Shown here: in pieces, positions 8,388 through 16,716 of the stretch
How the letters are laid out: each line of letters begins with the position of its first letter
Numbering within the stretch: the first letter of the stretch is position 1
NCBI GenBank assembly: GCA_052148715.1
Contig: JBKQHQ010000082.1
Location: 1-28,324 of the forward strand
Reading direction: 5' to 3'
From: JBKQHQ01 sp052148715
Lineage (GTDB): Bacteria; Pseudomonadota; Alphaproteobacteria; Rhizobiales; Xanthobacteraceae
Length of the DNA: 28,324 nt
Position numbers and translations under genes: made by a program
The notes under the pieces: generated by a model
What the model was told of the DNA's origin: nothing
Seen by the model: only the letters and a program-made list of their open reading frames with translations
The model's database searches: none

Positions 8388-8423
8388 GCCGACACTGACT
8401 TCGGCCTCTGGTCCCTGTTGCGA

Positions 8424-9668
8424 TCAGGCGAACCGCTCCGCCCGATAGGGCGCGGGGTCGCAGAACGGCGTCGCTCCGGTCATCATCTCGGCGAGGAGCC
8501 GCCCGGTCGCAGGGCCGAGCGTGAGGCCCCAATGCCCGTGTCCATAAGCGAGCCACAGCCCGCCCTGGCCGGGCGCGCGCCCGATCACCGGACGGGAGTC
8601 GGCAAAGCACGGCCGTGACCCGAGCCACGGCTCGGCCTCGACCGGATCGCCCAACGGGAACAACCGCGTGGCGCGCGGCATGAGGCGCGCCAGCTGCACG
8701 GGGGTCGGCGGCGCGTCCCGGGCCGCGAATTCGGCGCCGGTGGTCACGCGAATCCCCTGCTCCATCGGCGCCATCACGTAACCGAACTCGGCATCGAGCA
8801 CCGGCCGGGTGAGGCCGGCATTGCCGCGCGGCCGGAAATGCCGGTGATAGCCGCGCTTGATACCCAACGGCAGGCGAATGCCGAGCGGCTCGAGCAGGTC
8901 GGGCGCCCAAGGCCCGAGCGCCACCACCGCGTCTTTGGCATCGATCGGACCTTGCGCCGTATCGAGGCGCCAGCGCGTGCCGTCGCGATGCAGCGAGCGC
9001 GCGTCGCCCTCGATCTGCAGGCCGCCAAGCGCGGAGAATCGTTTGGCATAGGCCTGTGTGACGGCGAGCGGATTGGTGAGGCTCGCGGCCTCCGGCCAAA
9101 AGACCGCATGACGAAACACCGGCGCTAGCGCGGGTTCAAGCTCGCGCGCGCCCTCTAGGTCAAGGACCCGGAGAGGAAGTTTTAGGCTGCGCGCCAGATC
9201 GCGTTCCCGCGCGCCGGCATCAAGACCCTCGCGGGTGCGGTAGATCTTCAGCCAGCCTTCCTTGCGCAGATAACCCTGCGCATCGGCCTCGGCGAGCAAA
9301 ACCTCGTGCTCGGGGAGTGCGCGGCCGAGCAGCGGCCGCATCGCCATCGCCGTCTCGATCAATCGCTTGGGTGACGACGCCGCGTGGAAAGCAAAAAACC
9401 ATGGCGCGACCCGCGGCAGAAAGGACAAGTGATAGTTTGCCTCCGGCGCCTGCTTGAGAATGATCCGCAGCAAGGCCGCCGGATCGGAGGGAAATGCCGG
9501 CGGGAAGAGCGTGTTGCCTTCAATGATACCGCTATTGCCGTACGAGGTCCCCTCCCCCGGACCACGCTGGTCGACCAGCGCGACCGCCAGGCCCTTCTTC
9601 GCGAGATGCAAGGCGACCGAGGTACCGACAATGCCGGCCCCCAGCACGATGGCGTCGGTCTTGGCCAT
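8424..9668 (-). CDS. FAD-dependent oxidoreductase, D-amino-acid dehydrogenase (DadA)-like
   Basis: This 414-residue protein of the DAO superfamily probably oxidises the C-N bond of a D-amino acid or other secondary/primary amine, using FAD. Its N-terminal dinucleotide-binding loop reads IVLGAGIVGTSVALHLAKKG, followed by the acidic end of the second strand (ALVDQ). The C-terminal FAD-binding part reads SRPVIGRAP and LWLAYGHGHWGLTLGPATGR, as in DadA-type enzymes. The length matches the family (~410-420). The start is ATG 9668 with GAGGAG 12 nt upstream; the frame stays open further upstream but only by running antisense into rpe. No signal peptide is seen. It is divergent from rpe across a ~205-bp gap. 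The substrate is not determinable; other DAO-family amine oxidases are possible. Confidence 0.85.
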   Translation of the reverse strand: MAKTDAIVLGAGIVGTSVALHLAKKGLAVALVDQRGPGEGTSYGNSGIIEGNTLFPPAFPSDPAALLRIILKQAPEANYHLSFLPRVAPWFFAFHAASSPKRLIETAMAMRPLLGRALPEHEVLLAEADAQGYLRKEGWLKIYRTREGLDAGARERDLARSLKLPLRVLDLEGARELEPALAPVFRHAVFWPEAASLTNPLAVTQAYAKRFSALGGLQIEGDARSLHRDGTRWRLDTAQGPIDAKDAVVALGPWAPDLLEPLGIRLPLGIKRGYHRHFRPRGNAGLTRPVLDAEFGYVMAPMEQGIRVTTGAEFAARDAPPTPVQLARLMPRATRLFPLGDPVEAEPWLGSRPCFADSRPVIGRAPGQGGLWLAYGHGHWGLTLGPATGRLLAEMMTGATPFCDPAPYRAERFA

Positions 9669-9873
9669 AGCATCGGCGCGCTCCTCGTCGCGCCGGCCGC
9701 GCATAGCCTTTCGGCGAGGGGTCAGGCAATGCTCTCGAGCAAGCTTGCAAGGAACGACCACCGCGGCAGTCGGAGGCGGCCGTTGGAGCCCCGCGACGGG
9801 CCGCCGCCAACCGGCCCCGCGCGTTGCCCGCTCCCCGTCCGCGTGATAGCCAACGGCTCGCAGGAGAGATTTT

Positions 9874-10557
9874 ATGCCTCGCCCGCTGATCATCGCCCCC
9901 TCGATCCTTGCGTCCGACTTCGCCAAGCTCGGCGAGGAGGTGCGCGCGGTCGACGCGGCGGGCGCCGACTGGATCCACGTCGACGTCATGGACGGCCATT
10001 TCGTGCCGAATATCAGCCTGGGGCCCGGCGCGGTGAAGGCGCTGCGGCCGCACACCACGAAGCCGCTCGACGTGCACCTGATGATCGCGCCCTGCGACCC
10101 CTATCTCGAAGCCTTCGCGGCGGCCGGGTCCGACCGCATCACCGTGCATGCGGAGGCGGGGCCGCATCTGCACCGCTCGCTGCAGGCGATCCGGGCGCTG
10201 GGCAAGCGGGCCGGCGTGTCGATCAATCCGGGAACCCCGGAAAGCGCCGTCGAATACGTGCTCGATGTCGTCGATCTGATCCTGGTGATGTCGGTCAACC
10301 CGGGCTTCGGCGGGCAGGAGTTCATCCCGGAGGTCGTGGACAAGGTGCGCCGGGTGCAGGCCATGATCCTTGGCCGCAGCATCGACATCGAGGTCGATGG
10401 CGGCCTCAACGCCACGACGGCACCGCTGGTCGCCGCTGTGGGCGCCAATGTCCTGGTCGCCGGCTCCGCGGTGTTCAAGGGCGGCGCCGAGGCCTACCGG
10501 CGCAACATCAGCGAGATCCGCAACGCCGCGGCGCTCGCGCGCGGCGAGGCCGCATGA
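9874..10557 (+). CDS. rpe: Ribulose-phosphate 3-epimerase
   Basis: This 227-residue enzyme interconverts D-ribulose 5-phosphate and D-xylulose 5-phosphate in the pentose phosphate and Calvin pathways. It has the full TIM-barrel signature set: IIAPSILASDF at the N-terminus, HVDVMDGHFVPNIS (metal and catalytic Asp), DVHLMI, ITVHAEA, MSVNPGFGGQEF, and EVDGGLN with the second catalytic Asp, then the phosphate-binding VAGSAVFKG. AGGAGAG lies about 6 nt before the ATG. The stop overlaps the purB start as ATGA, so the two are translationally coupled. The divergent oxidoreductase gene begins 205 bp upstream; that gap contains a GC-rich hairpin (GGCGGCC/GGCCGCC, 9775-9805) but no clear promoter match. 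Confidence 0.97.
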   Translation: MPRPLIIAPSILASDFAKLGEEVRAVDAAGADWIHVDVMDGHFVPNISLGPGAVKALRPHTTKPLDVHLMIAPCDPYLEAFAAAGSDRITVHAEAGPHLHRSLQAIRALGKRAGVSINPGTPESAVEYVLDVVDLILVMSVNPGFGGQEFIPEVVDKVRRVQAMILGRSIDIEVDGGLNATTAPLVAAVGANVLVAGSAVFKGGAEAYRRNISEIRNAAALARGEAA

Positions 10558-11864
10558 CCATCGCGCGCTACAGCCGGCGGCAGATGGCCGAGATTTGGGA
10601 CCCGCAGACGCGGTTTCGCATCTGGTTCGAGATCGAGGCGCATGCCGCCGATGCAATGGCCACCCTCGGCATGATCCCGAAGGAGGCGGCCGAGCGTATT
10701 TGGGAGAATGGCCGCGACGCCCGCTTCGACATCGACCGCATCGACGCCATCGAGCGCGAGGTCAAGCACGATGTCATCGCCTTCCTGACCCATCTCGCCG
10801 AGATCGTCGGGCCGGAGGCGCGCTTCGTGCACGCCGGCATGACCTCGTCCGACGTGCTCGACACCTGCTTCAACGTGCAGCTCGTGCGCGCCGCCGATCT
10901 GCTCATAGCCGATACCGATCGCCTGCTCGCCGCGCTGAAGCGCCGGGCGTTCGAATACAAGTACACGCCGACGGTCGGCCGTTCGCACGGCATTCACGCC
11001 GAGCCGACCACGTTCGGTCTCAAGCTTGCCTATGCGTATGCGGAGTTCGCCCGCGCCCGCGAACGCCTCGTCGCGGCGCGCAAGGAGGTCGCGACCTGCG
11101 CGATCTCCGGCGCAGTAGGCACTTTCGCCCAGGTCGATCCGCGCGTCGAGGCGCACGTGGCGGCATCCATGGGCCTGACGGTCGAGCCGATCTCGACACA
11201 AATCATCCCGCGCGATCGGCACGCCATGTATTTCGCCACCCTCGGCGTGGTCGCGTCCTCTGTTGAGCGCCTCGCCATCGAGATCCGCCACCTCCAGCGC
11301 ACGGAAGTGCTCGAAGCCGAGGAATTCTTCGCCGCCGGGCAAAAAGGCTCCTCGGCCATGCCGCACAAGCGCAACCCGGTGTTGAGCGAGAACTTGACCG
11401 GCCTTGCCCGCATGGTGCGCGCCTATGTGATCCCGGCGATGGAAAACGTGGGGCTGTGGCACGAGCGCGACATCTCCCATTCTTCGGTGGAGCGCATGAT
11501 CGGCCCGGACGCGACCGTCACGCTCGACTTCGCCCTGACGCGGCTCGCCGGCGTCATCGAGCAGCTCGTCGTCTACCCGGAAAATATGCAGAAAAACCTC
11601 GACCGGCTTGGCGGTCTGGTGCATTCGCAGCGCGTCCTGATCGCGCTCACGCAAAAGGGGGTGGCGCGCGAGGATGCGTACCGCCTGGTGCAGCGTAACG
11701 CGATGAAGGTGTGGCGCGGCGAAGCCGATTTCTTGAGCCTGCTCAAGGCTGACCCGGACGTCCGCGCCAGCCTCAGCGAGGCCGAGATCGAGGCGAATTT
11801 CGACCTCCGCTACCACCTCAAGCATGTCGACACGATCTTCGCGCGCGTATTCGGAAATGCCTGA
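10554..11864 (+). CDS. purB: Adenylosuccinate lyase
   Basis: This 436-residue fumarase/aspartase-superfamily enzyme catalyses two steps of purine synthesis: SAICAR to AICAR plus fumarate, and adenylosuccinate to AMP plus fumarate. Visible motifs are YSRRQMAEIWDPQTRFRIWF at the N-terminus, MTSSDVLDT, GRSHGIHAEPTTFG (catalytic His), and the superfamily signature GSSAMPHKRNP with the flexible catalytic loop. The length is normal. ATG 10554 overlaps the rpe stop by 4 nt; the open frame continues far upstream through rpe but is not coding there. The rest of the purine genes in this window are 7 kb away. No strong terminator follows; only a weak hairpin (ACAGCG/CGCTGT) lies just after the stop. Confidence 0.97.
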   Translation: MTIARYSRRQMAEIWDPQTRFRIWFEIEAHAADAMATLGMIPKEAAERIWENGRDARFDIDRIDAIEREVKHDVIAFLTHLAEIVGPEARFVHAGMTSSDVLDTCFNVQLVRAADLLIADTDRLLAALKRRAFEYKYTPTVGRSHGIHAEPTTFGLKLAYAYAEFARARERLVAARKEVATCAISGAVGTFAQVDPRVEAHVAASMGLTVEPISTQIIPRDRHAMYFATLGVVASSVERLAIEIRHLQRTEVLEAEEFFAAGQKGSSAMPHKRNPVLSENLTGLARMVRAYVIPAMENVGLWHERDISHSSVERMIGPDATVTLDFALTRLAGVIEQLVVYPENMQKNLDRLGGLVHSQRVLIALTQKGVAREDAYRLVQRNAMKVWRGEADFLSLLKADPDVRASLSEAEIEANFDLRYHLKHVDTIFARVFGNA

Positions 11865-11995
11865 TCACAGCGGGTTTTGCCCCGATCGCTGTCCACGCCG
11901 CGTCCACAACTTTTCGCAAGTACAAGTTTGCTTCGTTCTAGGTGCTGTTTTACCGTCTTCGCACAGAGTCGAACACCGTAGCGGAGGGGGTTGGT

Positions 11996-12580
11996 ATGGG
12001 TCGGTTGGTACGGGTGCCGCAGTATGTGAGCGCCATCGACGTCTCGATGCCGGGGCTTGAGGGTGTCCTTGCTCCGGGAATGGGCCCCAGCATTCAGGGT
12101 GCCGACAATTATCTCGAGCGTGTTGCCAAATACGTGCCCGCCGAGGTGATTGCGTTCTTCATCTTCATCAACGCCATCCTCGAGCAGTCGCTGAAAACCG
12201 GCGGTAAGGGCGCGATGATGGCGGGATTTCCCGTCGTCACCTTCGCCACCGGGGCGCTGATCGCCGGCATGGTCCTGACCCCGCTTTTCATCTGGTACGT
12301 GCGCGAAGAGGGCGACGCTTGGCTCACCAATGCCTTCGTCTCCACTCTGGCGTTCCCTTTCTGGGCCTATGCGATCGGCGCGGTCGCTTTTGCGGAGTAT
12401 CGCGACGGCAATCTTGCGGCCATGCTGCTGGCGACGTTCACGGTCGTCAGCGGGCTGGTGGCGCCGCGGGCCCGCCGTCCGAAGAAACGCAAGGACAAGG
12501 ATCGCGATCAGCAGCAGCAACAGCAGCGGCCTGAGCGAGTCAAAGAGCGGCCGCAGCTGATCGAAGCAGCCCAGCTCTGA
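11996..12580 (+). CDS. Small multi-pass membrane protein of unknown function
   Basis: I do not recognise this 194-residue protein. It has about four hydrophobic segments: residues ~50-65 (VPAEVIAFFIFINAIL), ~78-103 (around GFPVVTFATGALIAGMVLTP), ~115-137 (around LAFPFWAYAIGAVAFAEY) and ~142-158 (LAAMLLATFTVVSGLV). A strongly basic, Gln-rich tail follows (RRPKKRKDKDRDQQQQQQ), presumably cytoplasmic. The start is ATG 11996, chosen because GGAGGGGG lies 8 nt upstream; an earlier in-frame ATG at 11942 lacks such a site. It stands alone between purB and murI. The YVPAEVIAF-type first helix resembles small membrane proteins of bacterial genomes with no assigned function. Confidence 0.75.
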   Translation: MGRLVRVPQYVSAIDVSMPGLEGVLAPGMGPSIQGADNYLERVAKYVPAEVIAFFIFINAILEQSLKTGGKGAMMAGFPVVTFATGALIAGMVLTPLFIWYVREEGDAWLTNAFVSTLAFPFWAYAIGAVAFAEYRDGNLAAMLLATFTVVSGLVAPRARRPKKRKDKDRDQQQQQQRPERVKERPQLIEAAQL

Positions 12581-12591
12581 CGCTCTTCTGA

Positions 12592-12629
12592 TCATGGACC
12601 GCGCGGCCCCCCTGCCGCACGGTCCATGA
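12592..12629 (+). terminator. Strong hairpin after the membrane protein gene
   Basis: TCATGGACCG (12592-12601) pairs perfectly with CGGTCCATGA (12620-12629). After one C/A mismatch, GCGGC pairs with GCCGC around a CCCCCT loop. No T-run follows on either strand, so it may be a Rho-assisted terminator, an mRNA 3'-stabilising hairpin or a palindromic repeat. Confidence 0.55.
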
Positions 12630-12674
12630 CTCTCTGGGCTCGACCGCAGGGTCGGACCGCCGTATGCAAGCGCC

Positions 12675-13523
12675 ATGCTGGCTTCCACGATTCTGGTGTT
12701 CGATTCCGGCCTCGGCGGGCTGACGGTCTATCGGGAAGTCGCCGCCGCACGGCCGGATGCGCGTTTCATCTATGTCGGCGATGACGCCGGTTTTCCCTAT
12801 GGGCTGGTAGCTGAAAGTGAGCTTGCCGCTCGCGTGCTCGCCTTGATGGCCGAGCTGATCGATAAGCATTGCCCCGATCTGATCGTGATCGCCTGCAATA
12901 CGGCTTCGACCTTGGTCCTGCCGCAGCTGCGGTCGCGCTTTTCAATTCCCTTCGTCGGCACGGTCCCGGCCATCAAGCCCGCCTGCGCAGCCTCGATCAG
13001 CAAGCGCGTTTCGGTGCTCGGCACCGAGGCGACCGTGAACCGCGAGTATACCAAGGCGCTGATCCGCCAGTTCGCCAATGGCAGCGAGGTTCGCCTCGTG
13101 GGCTCGGCGCGGTTGGCGGGCTTTGCCGAAGCCGAGTTGCACGGCGACCCCGCTCCCGACCACGCCATCGTCGCCGAGATCGCGCCGTGCTTTCTCGATG
13201 ACGGCGGCGCGCGCACCGACACGGTCGTTCTCGCCTGCACGCACTACCCGCTCCTGCTCGACCGGCTGCGCCGTCTGGCGCCCTGGCCGGTGACCTTCAT
13301 CGATCCGGCGCCGGCGATTGCGCGCCGGGTCGCCGATCTGCTCGGCTCCGCCGTTGACGGCCGTCCGCCCGTACCGCCGCAGCTGCGCTTCACGTCGGGA
13401 CGGTCGCCCTCGCCGACGCTCGAGGCGGCGCTCGCCCGGTTCGGCCTCGCAGCACCAGGATTGGGCGTCGCGGAGCCGGCTGCGGCAGCGCCGAGATTTG
13501 ACAGCCGCGGCCTTTCCGCCTAA
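12675..13523 (+). CDS. murI: Glutamate racemase
   Basis: This 282-residue cytoplasmic enzyme converts L-glutamate to D-glutamate for peptidoglycan. The two catalytic cysteines are present in VIACNTAST and VLACTHYPLL, and the N-terminal substrate loop reads VFDSGLGGLTVYRE. The length is slightly above the usual ~265 because of an Ala/Pro-rich C-terminal tail. No good ribosome binding site precedes ATG 12675, but the protein begins right at the first beta strand, so the start is well placed. It is followed by a UUCG-capped hairpin and then rpsD. Confidence 0.95.
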   Translation: MLASTILVFDSGLGGLTVYREVAAARPDARFIYVGDDAGFPYGLVAESELAARVLALMAELIDKHCPDLIVIACNTASTLVLPQLRSRFSIPFVGTVPAIKPACAASISKRVSVLGTEATVNREYTKALIRQFANGSEVRLVGSARLAGFAEAELHGDPAPDHAIVAEIAPCFLDDGGARTDTVVLACTHYPLLLDRLRRLAPWPVTFIDPAPAIARRVADLLGSAVDGRPPVPPQLRFTSGRSPSPTLEAALARFGLAAPGLGVAEPAAAAPRFDSRGLSA

Positions 13524-13537
13524 AGACCGCGCGCTTT

Positions 13538-13555
13538 GCGGGCCTTCGGGCCCGC
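13538..13555 (+). terminator. UUCG-capped GC hairpin between murI and rpsD
   Basis: GCGGGCC-TTCG-GGCCCGC is a 7-bp perfect stem with a stable tetraloop 14 bp after the murI stop. There is no clear T-run. It could be a murI terminator or a structure in the rpsD leader; r-protein S4 is autoregulatory in some bacteria, but no known S4-binding structure was recognised. Confidence 0.5.
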
Positions 13556-13686
13556 TCGGCGTTTCGCGACCCGTGGTTTGCGCCGGCGCTTCGGCGACGA
13601 ACCTGTCGGTTCCAGACAGAAAAAGTCCGGGACAGAGGAGGGCGCGGTTCCTCGACCCACACAATCGACGCTTTTGAGAGGACGCG

Positions 13687-14304
13687 ATGACCAAGCGCAA
13701 TGAGGCGAAGTACAAGATCGATCGCCGCATGGGGCAAAATATCTGGGGCCGCCCGAAGAGCCCGATCAACCGCCGCGAATACGGACCGGGCCAGCACGGC
13801 CAGCGCCGCAAGGGCAAGCTTTCCGATTACGGCGTTCAGCTGCGCGCCAAGCAGAAGCTGCGCGGCTATTACGGCAATATCTCCGAGCGGCAATTCCAGG
13901 GCATCTACGAGGAGGCGATCCGGATGAAGGGCGATTCCGGCGCGCATCTGATCGGGCTTTTGGAGCGCCGGCTCGATGCGGTAGTCTACCGCGCCAAATT
14001 TGTTCCGACCGTCTTTGCCGCCCGGCAGTTCATCAACCACGGCCACGTCAAGGTGAACGGCCGCCGGGTGAACATTCCGAGCTTCCGGCTCAAGGTCGGC
14101 GACGTGGTCGAGGTAAAGGAAGCCTCAAAACAGCTCGGGCTGGTGCTGGAGGCGACCGGGCTGCAAGAGCGCGACGTGCCCGACTACATCGAGGTCGACC
14201 ACCACAAGCTGACCGCTAAGCTCGCCCGCATTCCGCAACTCGGCGAAGTGCCCTACGCGGTACAGATGGAACCCCACCTCGTCGTCGAGTACTACTCGCG
14301 CTGA
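13687..14304 (+). CDS. rpsD: 30S ribosomal protein S4
   Basis: This 205-residue primary 16S rRNA-binding protein nucleates assembly of the 30S body. The N-terminal part (KYKIDRRMGQNIWGRPKSP) lacks the zinc cysteines, as is usual for alphaproteobacteria. The S4 RNA-binding domain is clear around residues 95-155 (ERRLDAVVYRAKF, ARQFINHGHVKVNGRRVNIPS). AGAGGA lies 5 nt before the ATG. The gene stands outside the main ribosomal protein operon, which is the normal alphaproteobacterial arrangement. A palindromic element lies beyond its stop. Confidence 0.98.
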   Translation: MTKRNEAKYKIDRRMGQNIWGRPKSPINRREYGPGQHGQRRKGKLSDYGVQLRAKQKLRGYYGNISERQFQGIYEEAIRMKGDSGAHLIGLLERRLDAVVYRAKFVPTVFAARQFINHGHVKVNGRRVNIPSFRLKVGDVVEVKEASKQLGLVLEATGLQERDVPDYIEVDHHKLTAKLARIPQLGEVPYAVQMEPHLVVEYYSR

Positions 14305-14322
14305 CGCGGCACTGTGGCTTGC

Positions 14323-14488
14323 GTAGGGTGGGCAAAGGCGACCCCCGCGGTTGCGATTGATGCGCCGCGCTGGATCCGCCGTGCCCACGCGGTCGGGGCC
14401 ATCAACGAGCAGACAGTCATCTGGTGGGCACGGCGGAACGTTTGCCGCGGCAATGCAATGACGCCTCGGCCGCCTTTGCCCACCCGAC
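14323..14488. repeat. Palindromic interspersed element between rpsD and grxD
   Basis: Terminal inverted repeats of 18 bp with one mismatch (GTAGGGTGGGCAAAGGCG at 14323-14340, its complement at 14471-14488) enclose a second perfect 14-bp inverted repeat (TCCGCCGTGCCCAC at 14375-14388, complement 14424-14437). It codes for nothing. The GTAGGGTGGGCAAAG...CTTTGCCCACCC theme is one I associate with dispersed repeats of Bradyrhizobium-like genomes. It lies between convergent genes and may act as a bidirectional terminator. Confidence 0.75.
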
Positions 14489-14496
14489 GTGCTAGA

Positions 14497-14838
14497 TTAA
14501 GATGCCTGCGCGGCGTCCTTCACGGCGAGGCCCTTCTCCTTGAGCAGGCTCTGCAGCTCACCGGCCTGGAACATCTCGCGGATGATGTCGCAGCCGCCCA
14601 CGAACTCACCCTTGACGTAGAGCTGGGGAATCGTCGGCCATTGCGAATAGGCCTTGATGCCCTCGCGCAGGTCGCCGGAGTCGAGCACGTTAAGGCCCTT
14701 GTACGGCACGCCAAGGTAGTCGAGGATCTGCACGACCTGCCCCGAGAACCCGCACATCGGGAACTGCGGCGTGCCCTTCATGAACAGGACTACGTCGTTG
14801 CCGGACACCTCGTTGCGAATGAATTCCTGGATGCTCAT
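14497..14838 (-). CDS. grxD: Monothiol glutaredoxin, Grx4 type
   Basis: This 113-residue monothiol glutaredoxin carries the CGFS active site at residues 29-32 and the glutathione-binding WPTIPQLYVKGEFVGGCDI. The family binds a [2Fe-2S] cluster with glutathione and delivers it, often together with BolA. The start MSIQEFI at 14838 is supported by AAGGAC six nt upstream and by family length; the frame stays open far upstream through the gap and antisense to bolA, but that extension has no family counterpart. It lies 109 bp downstream of bolA on the same strand and is probably co-transcribed. Confidence 0.96.
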   Translation of the reverse strand: MSIQEFIRNEVSGNDVVLFMKGTPQFPMCGFSGQVVQILDYLGVPYKGLNVLDSGDLREGIKAYSQWPTIPQLYVKGEFVGGCDIIREMFQAGELQSLLKEKGLAVKDAAQAS

Positions 14839-14947
14839 GTCTTGTCCTTGCTTATCCTGTCCTTCTTGGCCAAAGCTGGAACATAGCAAGATAATCGGTA
14901 TATAACGGCTTAAACGCAAGGGCGCGCAGGGCTGCTCCCCCCGCTTT

Positions 14948-15184
14948 TCAAGCGTCCGGCGTCCCGGTCTGCAACGCCAGCGCGTGCAGCGCTCCGCCCA
15001 TCTCGCCGCGCAGCGCCTCATAGACGAGTTGGTGCTGCTGCACCCGCGATTTGCCGCGGAAGACGCCGGAAATCACGGTTGCGGCATAGTGGTCGCCGTC
15101 GCCGGCGAGGTCGCGGATCGTCACCTCGGCATCGGGGATATGCGCCTTGATCAGCCGTTCGATTTCCCGTGCCTCCATTGCCAT
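14948..15184 (-). CDS. BolA family protein
   Basis: This 78-residue protein of the BolA family (BolA2/IbaG-like form) has the core VTIRDLAGDGDHYAATVISGVFRGKSRVQQHQLVYEAL. The conserved His in QQHQLVYEAL is the likely Fe-S ligand in the glutaredoxin complex. Start MAMEAREIERLIKAHIP at 15184 has GGGAG 8 nt upstream; an 11-residue upstream extension is possible but untypical. It precedes grxD on the same strand, the classic BolA-monothiol glutaredoxin pairing, which supports a role in Fe-S trafficking or iron sensing. Confidence 0.93.
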   Translation of the reverse strand: MAMEAREIERLIKAHIPDAEVTIRDLAGDGDHYAATVISGVFRGKSRVQQHQLVYEALRGEMGGALHALALQTGTPDA

Positions 15185-15294
15185 GCGGCTGCTCCCAGGT
15201 CCGATGCGCCCCACCATAGAATGCGGCGGGGCCGATCAATGGTCAACGGAAAGCAAGGTACGCGCCATTCCGAAGGCGCAGTAACCGTTCTTCC

Positions 15295-15335
15295 CCGCGC
15301 AAGCGCGGACCCAGCGCGCGATCACGCGCGATCAC
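15295..15335. repeat. Short palindrome and 10-bp tandem repeat after icd
   Basis: CCGCGC-AA-GCGCGG (15295-15308) is followed by GCGCGATCAC twice in tandem (15316-15335). It lies just beyond the icd stop. It resembles the core of ccgcgcaagcgcgg-type dispersed palindromes and could serve as a terminator. Confidence 0.45.
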
Positions 15336-15341
15336 GGCCGG

Positions 15342-16553
15342 CTACGCCATGGCCTTGCGCAGGTTCTCGTCAACCTTGTCGAGGAAGCCCGTGGTCGACA
15401 GCCATTTCTGATCGGCGCCGACGAGCAGCGCCAGGTCTTTGGTCATGAACCCGGCCTCCACCGTGTCGACGCAGACCTTCTCCAAGGTCGAGGCGAACCG
15501 TGCGAGCGCGGCATTGTCGTCGAGCTTGGCGCGATGCGCGAGGCCGCGGGTCCAGGCGAAGATCGAGGCGACGGAATTGGTCGAGGTCTCGCGGCCCTTC
15601 TGATGCTCGCGGTAGTGTCGCGTCACCGTGCCGTGGGCCGCCTCCGATTCCACGATCTTGCCGTCAGGGCTCATAAGCACCGACGTCATCAGGCCGAGCG
15701 AGCCAAAACCCTGGGCCACGATGTCGGACTGCACGTCGCCGTCGTAATTCTTGCAGGCCCAGACATAGCCGCCCGACCATTTCAGCGACGCCGCCACCAT
15801 GTCGTCGATCAGCCGATGCTCGTAGGTGAGCTTCCTCTTCTCGAACTCGGCTTTGAACTCGCGATCGAACACCTCCTGAAAGATGTCCTTGAAGCGTCCG
15901 TCATAGACCTTGAGGATCGTGTTCTTGGTCGAAAGGTAGACCGGGTAACCGACGAGGAGACCATAGTTGAACGAGGCGCGCGCGAAGTCGTGGATCGAAT
16001 CGTCGAGATTGTACATGGCGAGCGCGACGCCGCTGCTGGGGAAATTGAACACCTCATGCTCGATCTTCTGCCCGTCGTCGCCGACGAACGAGATCGTCAG
16101 CCTGCCCTTGCCCGGCACCTTGAAGTCGGTCGCGCGGTACTGATCGGCATAGGCATGGCGGCCGATGATGATCGGCTTGGTCCAGCCCGGCACCAGGCGC
16201 GGCACGTTCTTGCAAATGATCGGCTCGCGGAAAATGACCCCGCCCAAGATGTTGCGGATGGTGCCGTTCGGCGAGCGCCACATCTTTTTCAGGTGAAATT
16301 CCTTCACCCGGGCTTCGTCCGGCGTGATGGTTGCGCATTTTACGCCGACCCCGACCTTCTTGATCATCTCGGCCGCGTCGATCGTGATCTGGTCGTCGGT
16401 CTTGTCCCGCGCCTCCATGCCGAGGTCGTAATAGAGGAGCTCGACGTCGAGATAGGGGTGGATCAACTTCTGCCTGATGAGGTGCCAGATGATCCGGGTC
16501 ATCTCGTCGCCGTCGAGCTCGACGATCGGGTTCGCAACCTTGATCTTCGCCAT
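15342..16553 (-). CDS. icd: NADP-dependent isocitrate dehydrogenase (eukaryote-like dimeric type)
   Basis: This 403-residue TCA-cycle enzyme oxidatively decarboxylates isocitrate to 2-oxoglutarate and makes NADPH. It begins MAKIKVANPIVELDGDEMTR, which is typical of the eukaryote-like homodimeric class found in alphaproteobacteria rather than the E. coli type. Substrate and coenzyme motifs include SPNGTIRNILGGVIFREPI, YDGDVQSDIVAQGFGSLGLM and AAHGTVTRHYR. The start at 16553 has AAAGG about 10 nt upstream; the longer open frame to 16616 adds an untypical leader. Downstream are bolA and grxD on the same strand but ~160 bp away. Confidence 0.97.
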   Translation of the reverse strand: MAKIKVANPIVELDGDEMTRIIWHLIRQKLIHPYLDVELLYYDLGMEARDKTDDQITIDAAEMIKKVGVGVKCATITPDEARVKEFHLKKMWRSPNGTIRNILGGVIFREPIICKNVPRLVPGWTKPIIIGRHAYADQYRATDFKVPGKGRLTISFVGDDGQKIEHEVFNFPSSGVALAMYNLDDSIHDFARASFNYGLLVGYPVYLSTKNTILKVYDGRFKDIFQEVFDREFKAEFEKRKLTYEHRLIDDMVAASLKWSGGYVWACKNYDGDVQSDIVAQGFGSLGLMTSVLMSPDGKIVESEAAHGTVTRHYREHQKGRETSTNSVASIFAWTRGLAHRAKLDDNAALARFASTLEKVCVDTVEAGFMTKDLALLVGADQKWLSTTGFLDKVDENLRKAMA

Positions 16554-16716
16554 TCGCAAAAAGCCTTTTCGCTGCGCCGGGTAAGGACATGGAGCTTGCG
16601 ACGCGCTGTCTAGCACCGCCCCATGGATCGAGAAAGCGCCCCTGCCCTAGTTTCCCTGGTCATTCCCTCGACTTTCTCCTCGACCGCGGCCGGCCTATAC
16701 CGCGGCAGAGGACGCA

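Noticed and set aside
8424..10058. A 544-residue version of the FAD oxidoreductase
   Set aside because: The extra 130 residues run antisense to rpe and through the intergenic gap. The nucleotide-binding loop begins directly after the ATG at 9668.
9384..11864. An 826-residue open frame covering the rpe region and purB
   Set aside because: Only the part from 10554 matches adenylosuccinate lyase; the upstream part is out of frame with rpe and antisense to the oxidoreductase gene. High GC content keeps such frames open.
14870..14930. A sigma-70 promoter for grxD in the AT-rich ttatata stretch
   Set aside because: No -35/-10 pair with acceptable spacing could be found, so I did not list it as a feature.
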